Source: CAZFGK01 sp964518635 (GTDB lineage Bacteria; Zixibacteria; MSB-5A5; GN15; FEB-12). Taken from it: a DNA stretch of 64,000 bases. A program made the translations under genes and the position numbers. The notes beneath the pieces are model-generated. The model was not told the DNA's origin. It saw only the letters and a list, made by a program, of their open reading frames with translations, and did not search any database. The DNA lies in contig CAZFGK010000007.1 of assembly GCA_964518635.1 (NCBI GenBank), positions 1-64,000 of the forward strand. The letters are read 5' to 3'. Below, piece after piece: positions 41,986 to 51,180 of this stretch (position 1 is the stretch's first letter; every line of letters begins with the position of its first letter).

Positions 41986-43241
41986 TCGTCGACAAGAACT
42001 TTCAGAAAACAGTTCTGCCAAATGGTCTCCGAGTAATATCGGAGACCATTCCGTCTGTGCGTTCGATCTCACTGGGCGTCTGGGTAGAAGTCGGTTCCCG
42101 CTTTGAGCCAGTAGAGTTCAACGGGATGAGTCATTTTGTTGAGCATATGGTGTTCAAGGGAACGAAAAATCGCAATGCGGCGGAGATTGCCTCTTCGCTG
42201 GAAGAGCTCGGCGGAAACCTGAACGCTTTTACATCGCGTGAGCATACCTGCTATACCGCGCGTGTACTCGATGAGTTCTTGCCGGACGCACTTGATATTC
42301 TCGCTGATCTGACCTGTCACGCGACAATCACACCGTCGAATATGAACAAAGAGCGACAAGTGATCGGAGAAGAGATCAAGGAATCACTTGATAATCCTTC
42401 TGATCATGTCCATGACCTCTTTGCAAAGGCCTATTGGGGGGATCATCCGCTCGGAAGACCCATACTCGGTCCGAAGGAGAATGTTGATCGAATCACGAGA
42501 TCGGAAATGGTCTCCTATATCCGCAATCACTACCGAGCCGAATCAGTGGTAGTCGCCGCGAGTGGCTCCCTGAATCACAAGAAACTGGTTTCGCTTGTGA
42601 AAGAGAAATTCAGCTTCCCAGGTGGACGCGCACCTATGGCAGCCGCGCCACAACGGATGAAGCCACGCTCAATCGAAGTAACCACCAATGACCAAAGTCA
42701 GGTCCATTTAACCCTCGGCTATCCCGGATTGCAGTACAAGAGCACCGACAGGATTCCTGCATTGTTGCTCAATGCGTATCTGGGTGGTGGGATGTCTTCT
42801 GTTCTTTTTCAGAAGATCCGAGAGGACAAGGGGCTGGCGTACAGCGTCTATACCTATCATGATTTCCTGAAAGACACCGGCGTTTTCGGCGCGTATGTCG
42901 GGACTGACAAAGAGCATGTGGTGCAGGCCCTTGATATCCTGCGCAAAGAGACCGCCCGCATGAAGAAAAAACCGCTTACTCCGGCGCAGCTCTCGAAAAT
43001 CAAGGCGCAGATCAAAGGGAATCTCACCCTCGGTCTAGAATCAACCTCAAGCCGCATGAATCGAATCGCGCGACTTGAGTTGATGTTGGGAAGTTTCCAG
43101 ACCATCGCGCAGACACTTCGTGAAATTGATCGGGTGACCTCGAATCAGATCATGGCGCTTGCTAATCGGATGTTTGACGACAGGCAATTGGCGGTAGCGG
43201 TGTTAGGTCCGGTGCAACCGTCGACCTTTGCACATGTCTGA
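41982..43241 (+). CDS. M16 family zinc metallopeptidase
   Basis: 419 residues. The inverted zinc motif HxxEH is intact at His51-Glu54-His55 (MSHFVEHMVFKGT), with the downstream glutamate in EEIKESLDNPSDHVHDLFAKA. The second M16 half (about 185-405; LGGGMSSVLFQKIREDKGLAYSVYTYH) completes the clamshell. Mitochondrial processing peptidase-like member; in bacteria this gene often follows pnp. ATGA overlap with pnp, and its stop is shared with the next start. Substrate unknown; no signal peptide. Confidence 0.95.
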   Translation: MIVDKNFQKTVLPNGLRVISETIPSVRSISLGVWVEVGSRFEPVEFNGMSHFVEHMVFKGTKNRNAAEIASSLEELGGNLNAFTSREHTCYTARVLDEFLPDALDILADLTCHATITPSNMNKERQVIGEEIKESLDNPSDHVHDLFAKAYWGDHPLGRPILGPKENVDRITRSEMVSYIRNHYRAESVVVAASGSLNHKKLVSLVKEKFSFPGGRAPMAAAPQRMKPRSIEVTTNDQSQVHLTLGYPGLQYKSTDRIPALLLNAYLGGGMSSVLFQKIREDKGLAYSVYTYHDFLKDTGVFGAYVGTDKEHVVQALDILRKETARMKKKPLTPAQLSKIKAQIKGNLTLGLESTSSRMNRIARLELMLGSFQTIAQTLREIDRVTSNQIMALANRMFDDRQLAVAVLGPVQPSTFAHV

Positions 43242-43996
43242 TGCCTGACGCAGCTGACACTCGTCCGGTCATCTACCTCGCCTTTCATCAAATCCAAGAA
43301 AAGTTCACTCCGGGGATTACATCATTATCCCCGCGACAGTTTGAACGTCTGATTCCTCAGCTTCCGCTTCTGTTCTTACATGATGAAGACGCAGCAACGA
43401 GACTTCCCTTTGAACTGGGGCTCTCCTTTGATGACGGTTACAGCGAACTGTTCACATTATTGCCTCCTCTGATCGAACGATTAAGAACTCCACCTCTTGT
43501 CTTTGTCCCAACCGACTGGATCGGAAATGAAAACAGATGGGATTATCTTCATCGATTTGGGTCTTCGCGTCATTTAGATCAGGATGAGATTCGCGGCCTT
43601 TCACGTGCTGGAGTCCAGTTCGGTTCGCACGGTGCCAGCCACCGCACTCTGACCACTCTCTCCCGATCGCAAAGAAGGGAAGAGCTTCTTCGGTCAAAGG
43701 GGATACTCGAAGACTTGACGGGGAAGGGAATATCGAGTCTGGCATACCCGTACGGACAGTTCAATGAGGAAGTTATTGAGGATGCCCAAAATCTTGGATA
43801 CGAAAATGGCTTTACAATGAATCTCCCCGATAGATTTCATGACTCCTTTCGGCAGGGTCGAGTCCCTTTCTATAGCTGCGATACCCCAAGCCTTGTCAGG
43901 GGGAAACTTCCAGGACATCCGCTTCAGCCCTTGTTCCGTTTCGGAAACTCACTGATTCGTGCTGGGGGATGGCTCAGCAGCAAAATTTCCCGCTAA
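43241..43996 (+). CDS. polysaccharide deacetylase family protein (NodB-like)
   Basis: 251 residues. The NodB motifs are visible: LSFDDGYSELF (Asp64-Asp65), FGSHGASHRTL with metal His130 and His134, and the YPYGQFNEEVIEDAQNLGY block. It would remove N-acetyl groups from a cell-wall or exported polysaccharide. There is no signal peptide, so the protein may be cytoplasmic or depend on other export. It is the last gene of the rimP-to-deacetylase run; the leuS promoter follows its stop. Confidence 0.9.
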   Translation: MPDAADTRPVIYLAFHQIQEKFTPGITSLSPRQFERLIPQLPLLFLHDEDAATRLPFELGLSFDDGYSELFTLLPPLIERLRTPPLVFVPTDWIGNENRWDYLHRFGSSRHLDQDEIRGLSRAGVQFGSHGASHRTLTTLSRSQRREELLRSKGILEDLTGKGISSLAYPYGQFNEEVIEDAQNLGYENGFTMNLPDRFHDSFRQGRVPFYSCDTPSLVRGKLPGHPLQPLFRFGNSLIRAGGWLSSKISR

Positions 43997-44017
43997 GATA
44001 TCCTGTCTGACACAGTC

Positions 44018-44046
44018 TTGCCGAGAGAATCTCCGATTCGTACTAT
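44018..44046 (+). promoter_or_regulatory. sigma-70-like promoter of leuS, apparently leaderless
   Basis: TTGCCG (44018-44023), 17-base spacer, TACTAT (44041-44046). Only six bases (CCTCAT) lie between the -10 and the ATG at 44053, so transcription should start at or next to the A of the start codon. No Shine-Dalgarno sequence precedes that ATG. Confidence 0.6.
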
Positions 44047-44052
44047 CCTCAT

Positions 44053-46554
44053 ATGGAAGAGATGACCGACAAGCAGCCGACCAGACGACGTTACGATTTC
44101 AAATCAATCGAATCAAAGTGGCAGGCCCGCTGGGATGAACAGCAGCTCTACAAAGCTCCTGACCATCCAGACCCGGCGAAGAAATTCTACATGCTCGTCA
44201 TGTTCGCCTATCCCTCCGGCGACATTCATATGGGGCATTTTCGAAATTATATCATTGGGGATGCTGTTGCGCGCCGTCAGATGATGCTCGGCAAGGCGGT
44301 CTTGCATCCATTCGGTTGGGATGCATTCGGACTTCCTGCCGAACGTGCCGCGATTCAGCGAGGGATTCATCCCGATCTCTGGACCCATCAGAATATCAAA
44401 GTCTCTCGCGAAACATTGCAAAAAGTCGGCATCTCATTCGATTGGACGCGTGAAATCGCCTCCTGTGATGCTGACTACTACCGCTGGACGCAATGGCTCT
44501 TTCTCCGCTTTTTTGAAAAGGGGCTGGCTTATCGTAAGAGAGGGTATGTCAATTGGTGTCCCGAAGACAAGACCGTCCTCGCCAATGAGCAGGTCAAGAA
44601 TGGACACTGTGATCGCTGCGGGACTCTTGTTGAGAAAAAAGAGCAGATTCAGTGGTACATGAAAATCACTGACTATGCCGACCGTCTGACTGATGATCTT
44701 GATCGTCTTCCGCAGTGGCCAGAGAATGTCAAGACGATGCAACGGGAATGGATCGGGCGTTCGTATGGGGTCGATGTAGATTTTCAGATCGACGGCAGCG
44801 CCGAGAAGATCACCGTTTTCACCACTCGTCCTGATACCATTTTCGGAGTCTCATTTGTGGCGATCTCGCCTGAGTCAGAAATTGTGGGTCGTCTTGATTT
44901 GACTGGTGATGCGAAAACACGGGTCGAGGAATACAAACAGAAAGCTCTTCTGAAAGATGAGATCGAGCGAACATCTGCGACCACCCCAAAGGATGGAGTC
45001 CCGACCGGGAAATTTGCAATCAATCCTTTTTCAGGCGAAAGAGTCGAAATCTGGGTGGCTGATTATGTCCTCGCGGGGTACGGAACCGGCGCAGTGATGG
45101 GTGTACCGGCGCACGACGATCGTGATTTTGCTTTTGCTACGCGATATTCACTCCCGATTCGTCCGGTGATTCATGCATCGGAAGCCTCCTGGAATTCATC
45201 GAGGATTGAAAAGGCATGGACCGAGTATGGCCCAATGGTCAACTCGGGTGAATTCAACGGCCTCTCTGGGGAGATCGCTCTTGAGAAACTGGCCTCACAC
45301 GCTCAATCGAAGGGATTCGGACGAGCGACGAAGCATTTCAAACTCAAAGACTGGTCGATCTCCCGACAGCGGTATTGGGGCTGTCCCATTCCGATCGTTC
45401 ACTGCCCGAAATGCGGGGAAGTGCCGGTTCCCGATGACCAGTTGCCGGTTCTACTTCCAAACGTGGACTCTTATATACCGAAGGGAAGATCCCCCCTTGC
45501 AGATGTCCCCTCCTATATGAATGTCGACTGTCCGAAATGCGGTGGCAAAGCCGAGCGTGACCCGGACACCATGGACACCTTCATCTGTTCATCTTGGTAC
45601 ATGCTCAGATACTGCGATCCGTTGAATGCTGCCAAAGCATTTGAGCCATCCATGACCAACGCATGGATGCCGATTGATCTGTATGTGGGTGGGATCACCC
45701 ATGCGACCGGACATCTGATCTATTTCCGGTTTTTCCAGAAAGTCCTGCACGACATGGGGCTGTTAAAAGATGAAGAGCCAGCCACCAGACTATTCAATCA
45801 TGGGATGGTGATGGACTCTCATGGGGAAGTAATGTCAAAATCGAAGGGGAATGTGGTCTCACCGATTGGGCTTATGGATGAGCGTGGCGTTGATGTCACC
45901 CGTTTGGCGATGTTCTTTACGGCACCCTCAGAACTACCGGTGTTATGGTCAGGAGACTCAATTACCGGGGTAGAAAAGTTCGTCATGTCCCGTTTGTATC
46001 CATTGGCTGAAGGGGTTGATGCCAGCACTGTAAAGCTCACCCATCACTTTCAAAAAAGTGAGCTAAGCGCATACGAACACGGTATCTATGTGAAGCTCAA
46101 CCAGACCATCAAGAAAATCTCAGATGATGCTGAGCGGCTTCAATTTAACACCAATGTCTCAGCACTCATGGAATTGTTGCGTGATTTCGACAAGGGAAAA
46201 TGCTCCTCGAAGAGATTCTCAGATTTTGTCGTGCTCAAAGTGATCCAGTTGATCGCGCCGTTGGCTCCGCATATTGCCGAAGAGATGTGGGAGACTGCCG
46301 GAAATCGGAGTTCAGTTTTCAAATCCGCATGGCCGGAAGCAGATCCGAACGCATTGGTGGCAGATTCCATCGAGATCGCCATTCAGGTCAATGGGAAGCT
46401 ACGCGACTCGATTGAAGTATCTTCAAGCGCAGTAGAAGAGGAGATCGTCAGTAAGGCGAAGGGGAGTGCAAAGGTGCAGGTATCGATCGAGGGGAAGACA
46501 ATCAGGAAGGTGATCTACGTTCCGGGACGGCTTGTAAACATTGTCGTGGGCTAG
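44053..46554 (+). CDS. leuS: leucyl-tRNA synthetase
   Basis: 833 residues, class I. The HIGH motif reads HMGH (59-62, PSGDIHMGHFRNY), and the KMSKS motif reads VMSKS (593-597). The CP1 editing domain (about 225-420) has TTRPDTIFGVSFV and the AHDDRDFAFA block. A zinc-type CPKC/CPKCGG pair lies around 455-500. Charges tRNA-Leu; the tRNA-Leu(CAA) substrate is encoded at 13093. Another in-frame ATG at 44062 directly follows GGAAGAG, but the promoter position fits 44053 better. Confidence 0.96.
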   Translation: MEEMTDKQPTRRRYDFKSIESKWQARWDEQQLYKAPDHPDPAKKFYMLVMFAYPSGDIHMGHFRNYIIGDAVARRQMMLGKAVLHPFGWDAFGLPAERAAIQRGIHPDLWTHQNIKVSRETLQKVGISFDWTREIASCDADYYRWTQWLFLRFFEKGLAYRKRGYVNWCPEDKTVLANEQVKNGHCDRCGTLVEKKEQIQWYMKITDYADRLTDDLDRLPQWPENVKTMQREWIGRSYGVDVDFQIDGSAEKITVFTTRPDTIFGVSFVAISPESEIVGRLDLTGDAKTRVEEYKQKALLKDEIERTSATTPKDGVPTGKFAINPFSGERVEIWVADYVLAGYGTGAVMGVPAHDDRDFAFATRYSLPIRPVIHASEASWNSSRIEKAWTEYGPMVNSGEFNGLSGEIALEKLASHAQSKGFGRATKHFKLKDWSISRQRYWGCPIPIVHCPKCGEVPVPDDQLPVLLPNVDSYIPKGRSPLADVPSYMNVDCPKCGGKAERDPDTMDTFICSSWYMLRYCDPLNAAKAFEPSMTNAWMPIDLYVGGITHATGHLIYFRFFQKVLHDMGLLKDEEPATRLFNHGMVMDSHGEVMSKSKGNVVSPIGLMDERGVDVTRLAMFFTAPSELPVLWSGDSITGVEKFVMSRLYPLAEGVDASTVKLTHHFQKSELSAYEHGIYVKLNQTIKKISDDAERLQFNTNVSALMELLRDFDKGKCSSKRFSDFVVLKVIQLIAPLAPHIAEEMWETAGNRSSVFKSAWPEADPNALVADSIEIAIQVNGKLRDSIEVSSSAVEEEIVSKAKGSAKVQVSIEGKTIRKVIYVPGRLVNIVVG

Positions 46555-46660
46555 TTCGAAACTGTCTCGACGATACTATCCGAGATGCTAAATAGCTCAG
46601 CTAGTTAACATAATATATCTTATAGGACACCGTGTCGTCCGGCGAGCTACCTCCGAGCAC

Positions 46661-47701
46661 CTAGACTCTGGCGAATCCCCACTCGGCCAACTTGCGGGCG
46701 TCTCTGAATCGAGTCTTATCTCCGGGGGCTCCCAACACAACTAAAGTCAATCGCTCCCCTTTTCCATTCTGGACTATGGTAGCGAGACAGTAGCTCGCCG
46801 AGGAGATATACCCTGTCTTCCCGGTAAGAACTCTCATTGGTGAGTGAATCAGATCATTCGTATTGCCGATTTGCATAGCGGTCGGTCGTTTGGTATTCAA
46901 AATCTTCACCTGCGCCAATCTTGTAGCGGTTATCCGGCTGATGGTCTGGTATTTTGCTGCATTGACGACGATTCGTGCGACATCTTCGGCGGTTGACATG
47001 TTCAAAGGGCTGAGTCCTGTTGGCTCAACAAATTGTGTCTCAGTAAGTCCAAGGCTCGCAACTTTCTGATTCATCAAGACGGCGAAGCTGTCAATCGTCC
47101 CGGCAACTGCCCGGGCAAGGGCCCGTGTGGCCCGATTATCGGAAATCATGAGAGAGACTCGGAGGAGATCAGCTAGTGTCATCCGTGTGCCGGCGCGAAG
47201 TCGGGAACGTGAGGACTGAAATGCATCTTCACGGGAGATCGTCTGGATATTGGTGAGCGGAACACCGGCATCCAGTACGACCATAGCGGTGACTAACTTA
47301 CTCAGAGATGCGATCGGACGACGTTCTTTAGAGCGCTTTGAATAGAGGACGTCTCCAGAGGAAGCGTTGACCAGTATCGCGGATGCAGTCGTAAGACCGG
47401 GCCCTTTCGCTGCGACTTTATCGAAATGAAGATCACAGGTCAGAGCTGAGAGATCTGGCAGAACGGGAGTCACATATTGGCGTTGAATGTTTGACGAAGA
47501 TGGTTTCTTCCGGGTCGTGCTTTTTTTGCTGCTGGTACTACTCGTCTTCGTGGCTGAAGACTTTGTACCACTCGTCGTTTTCTTCTTGGTCTGATTCGTA
47601 GTAGTGGTCATCAAGTCTGGTGATAGACCAAGCACAAGTGTCACACACAGTCCAAGAAGCACTGCAATTCTTACTGAAAATGAGGAGATTTTGTGCATCA
47701 T
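46661..47701 (-). CDS. D-alanyl-D-alanine carboxypeptidase (PBP5/6-like)
   Basis: 346 residues from the ATG at 47701, which overlaps the stop of the ABC permease gene (ATGA); a GTG at 47716 is possible. A signal-type helix (VRIAVLLGLCVTLVLGL) is followed by a Thr/Ser/Lys-rich linker of ~45 residues, then the S11-type penicillin-binding domain: SxxK at Ser132-Lys135 (IASLSKLVTAMV), SDN in LMISDNRATRAL, and KTG in LTGKTGYISSA. It trims the terminal D-Ala of peptidoglycan stem peptides. Co-transcribed with the ABC exporter. Confidence 0.93.
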   Translation of the reverse strand: MMHKISSFSVRIAVLLGLCVTLVLGLSPDLMTTTTNQTKKKTTSGTKSSATKTSSTSSKKSTTRKKPSSSNIQRQYVTPVLPDLSALTCDLHFDKVAAKGPGLTTASAILVNASSGDVLYSKRSKERRPIASLSKLVTAMVVLDAGVPLTNIQTISREDAFQSSRSRLRAGTRMTLADLLRVSLMISDNRATRALARAVAGTIDSFAVLMNQKVASLGLTETQFVEPTGLSPLNMSTAEDVARIVVNAAKYQTISRITATRLAQVKILNTKRPTAMQIGNTNDLIHSPMRVLTGKTGYISSASYCLATIVQNGKGERLTLVVLGAPGDKTRFRDARKLAEWGFARV

Positions 47702-49017
47702 TTGTAGCGTACCCACTTAAGAATTTCCGGCAGCGTTGGCCGTTTGCCATACATGAGAATACCAACCCGAAAGACACGTGACGCAATCCAGATAATCCCT
47801 ATCATTCCTATTATCGTCACAATCAGAGAAAGCATTGCTTCCCCACCGATCCCACTCACGAAGCTGACCGTCTCCTCCGTTGGGGCGACAAAGACCACCC
47901 GCATAACCATCATCGTTGGGGCAAAAAACGGAATAAAGCTCAGAAGCCGGGCAGTAAACGAGTTTGGCTCCTGAATGATTGAAAGTGCCAGTAAGACCGG
48001 CAGCATGACCGACATCGTGATCGGAAAGATGAAACTCTGCGCCTCTTTGTCCGAGTTCACCATCGAACCGATCAGAGCAAAGAGTGACGAATAGAGCAGA
48101 TACCCCACCAGCAAGAATGAGACGAAGAAAAAGACAACCAGGGGGTTAAACACGACCTTTGCGACAGAGGAGTTGATATCAATGGCCATTGCGCCGCCGA
48201 ACAGATACAAGGCACCGCCAAGAAGAACCCAGACCGCGACTTGTGTCATCGCCGCGGCACCCAACCCCAGGACTTTCCCCATCATAAGCTCCATCGGACG
48301 GATTGAAGAGATCAGCACTTCAATGATTCGCGAACCTTTTTCCTCAATAATCGAACGCATCATGATCTGACCATAGCCGATAATCATGCTGAACATGATC
48401 ATGACGAAGATAAATGCCCCGAAGTATTTGACTTGAAACGGAACCGCTTCACCGGTCGTGTCACGGATTTGTAACTCAAGAGGTCTCGTAAGATTGAGCA
48501 CTGAATCGACAGGAATCGAAACACTGGACTGCAAGAGCCGCTCCGTAGAGAGAATCGCACTCAGAGATCGCTCAAATCGATTAATCGAACGAAACTTCTC
48601 GGTATTGCTCACCAGATAGAGAGCACTATCTCTCTGCTCCGGGTTTTCTCCGATCACAAGATAGAACAAGAGGTCTTTGTTCTTAATCTCTTCGTCAAGG
48701 GAGTCAGTCAGACTTGCAAATCTTGTCGTATCCGAAGGAGCTACCCGAAAAATCTGTTCGACCGAATAAGCAGGAGTCTCTTTCTTTGGTATCTTAAACG
48801 TGTCAAGTGAATTGGCAAATGCTTCGCCAATGCTTCGACCCGATTGGTCGAGAACGGCCAGCTTCTCGGTCTTGTCTGACATCCGACTCGCCAGCATTGC
48901 GGGAAGCATGGTGATTCCGATCATGAACAGTGGCGTCAGAATAATACCAATAAGAAATGACTTCTTCTGAACAACCTGCAGGAATTCAGTCTTGATCACG
49001 ACCCACATCTTATGCAT
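47698..49017 (-). CDS. ABC-2 type transporter permease (NatB-like)
   Basis: 439 residues. An N-terminal helix (SFLIGIILTPLFMIGITMLPAM), a ~150-residue extracytoplasmic domain, then five or more helices with the family block YGQIMMRSIIEEKGSRIIEVLISSIRP-like around the first cytoplasmic helix and LGLGAAAMTQVAVWVLLGG. It pairs with the ATPase encoded upstream, whose gene overlaps its start by eight bases. NatAB-type systems export sodium or other compounds; the substrate cannot be told. Confidence 0.92.
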   Translation of the reverse strand: MHKMWVVIKTEFLQVVQKKSFLIGIILTPLFMIGITMLPAMLASRMSDKTEKLAVLDQSGRSIGEAFANSLDTFKIPKKETPAYSVEQIFRVAPSDTTRFASLTDSLDEEIKNKDLLFYLVIGENPEQRDSALYLVSNTEKFRSINRFERSLSAILSTERLLQSSVSIPVDSVLNLTRPLELQIRDTTGEAVPFQVKYFGAFIFVMIMFSMIIGYGQIMMRSIIEEKGSRIIEVLISSIRPMELMMGKVLGLGAAAMTQVAVWVLLGGALYLFGGAMAIDINSSVAKVVFNPLVVFFFVSFLLVGYLLYSSLFALIGSMVNSDKEAQSFIFPITMSVMLPVLLALSIIQEPNSFTARLLSFIPFFAPTMMVMRVVFVAPTEETVSFVSGIGGEAMLSLIVTIIGMIGIIWIASRVFRVGILMYGKRPTLPEILKWVRYK

Positions 49018-49966
49018 TGGTCACCTCGGCAGGATTGGTGAAACCAGACGTGTCGATTGATGCCCCCTTGGCAGTTTCAATGAAAATGTCGTAGAGCGAC
49101 GGCTCGACCACTTCGAAATGAGTCAACGCCCCCTTCTCTATCAGTTTCCCCAGAATTATCTGCGGGTTGGCATCACTGTTCAGTCGTAGCTCCTGATAAT
49201 TCGGAAAAGAGATGACTGATTTGACTCCAGGAAGCCCACTCAGATCTCCAACAGGAGAACCCATCCGAACATGGATCGAGTTCTTGCCAAAAGTCCCCTT
49301 GACCGTCGCCATACTTCCGTCGAGCATTTTCTTGCCTGATGCGATCATACAAATGTGATCACACAGCTTCTCCGCCTGCTCCATTACGTGGGTGGAAAAA
49401 AGGATGGTGCAGCCACGCCTTTTGAGATCGAGCACGACATCTTTGATCAGTTCGATATTGATAGGATCAAGCCCGGAGAATAGCTCATCAAGAATGACCA
49501 GTCGCGGCTCATGAATCAGGGTTGTGATGAACTGGAGTTTCTGCTGCATCCCCTTGGAAAGCTCTTCGACTTTTTTGGAGCGGTACTCCTGCAGCCCCAT
49601 CCGCTCGAGCCAGGGTCCAACTCTTGGTTTACATACGACAGGTGGACAGCTCTTGAGCTCCGCCATGTACAAGATAACTTCTTCACAGGTCATTTTTTTG
49701 TACAGGCCACGCTCTTCGGGGAGATAGCCGACCTTATCCCGAAAATCGGGACTTATCGGCTGACCATGATATTCTATCGTCCCGCTATCCGGTGCGGTGA
49801 TATTCATGATCATGCGAATGGTAGTGGTCTTCCCCGCCCCGTTCGGACCAATGATTCCGTAGATCACACCATGGGGCACCTGTAGTGATAGCTCCTGCAC
49901 GGCGACCTTTGTGTCGTACTCTTTGCGGATTCTATCCAGTTTCAGGGCGATTGAAGAACTGCTCAT
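49010..49966 (-). CDS. ABC transporter ATP-binding protein (NatA-like)
   Basis: 318 residues. Walker A GPNGAGKTT at 40-48, Q-loop region MIMNITAPDSG, signature LSKGMQQKLQF (LSKGM in place of LSGGQ, as often in exporter ATPases), Walker B RLVILDELFSGLDP, and the H-loop STHVMEQAEKLCDH. A DUF4162-like C-terminal ~90 residues is usual in NatA relatives. Powers the permease encoded next. The ATG at 49966 has no strong ribosome site. It is the first gene of ATPase-permease-carboxypeptidase. Confidence 0.95.
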   Translation of the reverse strand: MSSSSIALKLDRIRKEYDTKVAVQELSLQVPHGVIYGIIGPNGAGKTTTIRMIMNITAPDSGTIEYHGQPISPDFRDKVGYLPEERGLYKKMTCEEVILYMAELKSCPPVVCKPRVGPWLERMGLQEYRSKKVEELSKGMQQKLQFITTLIHEPRLVILDELFSGLDPINIELIKDVVLDLKRRGCTILFSTHVMEQAEKLCDHICMIASGKKMLDGSMATVKGTFGKNSIHVRMGSPVGDLSGLPGVKSVISFPNYQELRLNSDANPQIILGKLIEKGALTHFEVVEPSLYDIFIETAKGASIDTSGFTNPAEVTNA

Positions 49967-50014
49967 TCATGTTTTGTACGAATGACTCAGAAAAAGTTCA
50001 ACCAAAACTAAGGA

Positions 50015-50851
50015 TCATCTGTCGCGGCTGACTCTTTTCAGAGACCGCATGATTCGTCGAAAATCTCTCGCATTCAGAACGGCGTGCCCCTGATGGCAGT
50101 TATTGAAGAAGACATAGGTCGTGTCGGCCTTTTGCGAAAGACGATCAACTTTTGTGCTCCATTCTTGCAGCTCATTCTCAGAATACCGGTAGTCATAGCG
50201 AAGCGCACCCCCATGCCACCACTGATCGGCATTCCTGCCGTGCAGCCGGACATAGGCAATATTGGTGGTAGCGAAGGCATGAGGAGGGACTAATCCGGGG
50301 AGTGACGGCTCATCGACTGAGACATATCCGATTCCCCACTCTTTCAAACGATCATACATCGGACGGTTCATCCAGCTTTCGTGCCGAAACTCTGCAAATA
50401 GAGGCAGAGGTGCGACTGCGTCACGGATGATCTGAAGATACCCCAGCTGGTTCTCACTAAACCGAAAGCCAAAAGGGAATTGCGCCAGTAGACCGCTTAA
50501 CTTACCCGAGGCAACCAACGGTTCAATACAGCGCAGGAATTGATCTCTCTCTGCAATCAACTCATCTCGTCGATGCGTAAAGGATGCCGGTACTTTGACC
50601 ATGAAATCAAAACCGGCCGGTGCTTTTCTCGCCATTCCGGCCATCACGGATGGCTGCGGAATCCCGTAGTAAGTCGCGTTGATTTCGACAGTGCGAAAGT
50701 GGAGCATGTACAGATCAAGCATGCGGGCATTGGGTAAGTCAGTCGGATAAAACACCCCCCGCCAATCCTGAAAGCTGTAGCCCGATGTCCCGATCCGAAT
50801 TCCCGGTTCGTCCTGCAATGGTGCATCGTTCTGCGGTTGAAACAGATCCAT
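50015..50851 (-). CDS. DUF72 (YecE-like) domain protein
   Basis: 278 residues from the Met at 50851; an earlier start at 50974 would overlap the small zinc-ribbon gene. The fold is a TIM-barrel-like DUF72: IRIGTSGYSFQDWRGVFYP at the start, FRTVEINATYYGIP, FAEFRHESWMNRPMYDRLKEWG and AYVRLHGRNADQWWHGG. Enzymatic function unknown. No Shine-Dalgarno at either start. Probably co-transcribed with the zinc-ribbon gene upstream. Confidence 0.9.
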   Translation of the reverse strand: MDLFQPQNDAPLQDEPGIRIGTSGYSFQDWRGVFYPTDLPNARMLDLYMLHFRTVEINATYYGIPQPSVMAGMARKAPAGFDFMVKVPASFTHRRDELIAERDQFLRCIEPLVASGKLSGLLAQFPFGFRFSENQLGYLQIIRDAVAPLPLFAEFRHESWMNRPMYDRLKEWGIGYVSVDEPSLPGLVPPHAFATTNIAYVRLHGRNADQWWHGGALRYDYRYSENELQEWSTKVDRLSQKADTTYVFFNNCHQGHAVLNARDFRRIMRSLKRVSRDR

Positions 50852-50907
50852 ATGAGAATATCGAAGGTGGGGACGAACTATTCCAGTAGCCGGACAGAGA
50901 ATGTGAT

Positions 50908-51180
50908 CTAGGGCTTTTCGCGAACCTGCTTTACCTGCTGAAACTTGATCTTGCCGCAGTTCGGGCAAGTCCATTTTCTCTGTTTATGGAACGAGCGCTT
51001 TTCTTCCTTCATGGGAGATTTACAACGGGGGCAGGTCATCTGATCATCATACGGAAAATCTGACCCGAGTGGACTAACGAACTCAATCAATGATTCATCA
51101 TAGGTGATTCGCTGTCGAGGAATCTTTTCCTTGTTTTCTGAACGTTTTCCAGTAGGATTAATGGTGGAAGTGAATGTCAA
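50908..51180 (-). CDS. small zinc-ribbon protein
   Basis: About 90 residues. A C-terminal treble of CPRC and CPNC (spaced ~24 residues) makes a four-cysteine zinc ribbon, followed by a basic tail (KIKFQQVKQVREKP). The N-terminal half is polar and has no motif. The start is uncertain: no ATG exists, TTG codons at 51204 and 51180 or a later ATT are possible, and 51180 would abut the divergent coaE start. Family unrecognised; nucleic-acid binding is a guess from the ribbon. Confidence 0.6.
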   Translation of the reverse strand: MTFTSTINPTGKRSENKEKIPRQRITYDESLIEFVSPLGSDFPYDDQMTCPRCKSPMKEEKRSFHKQRKWTCPNCGKIKFQQVKQVREKP

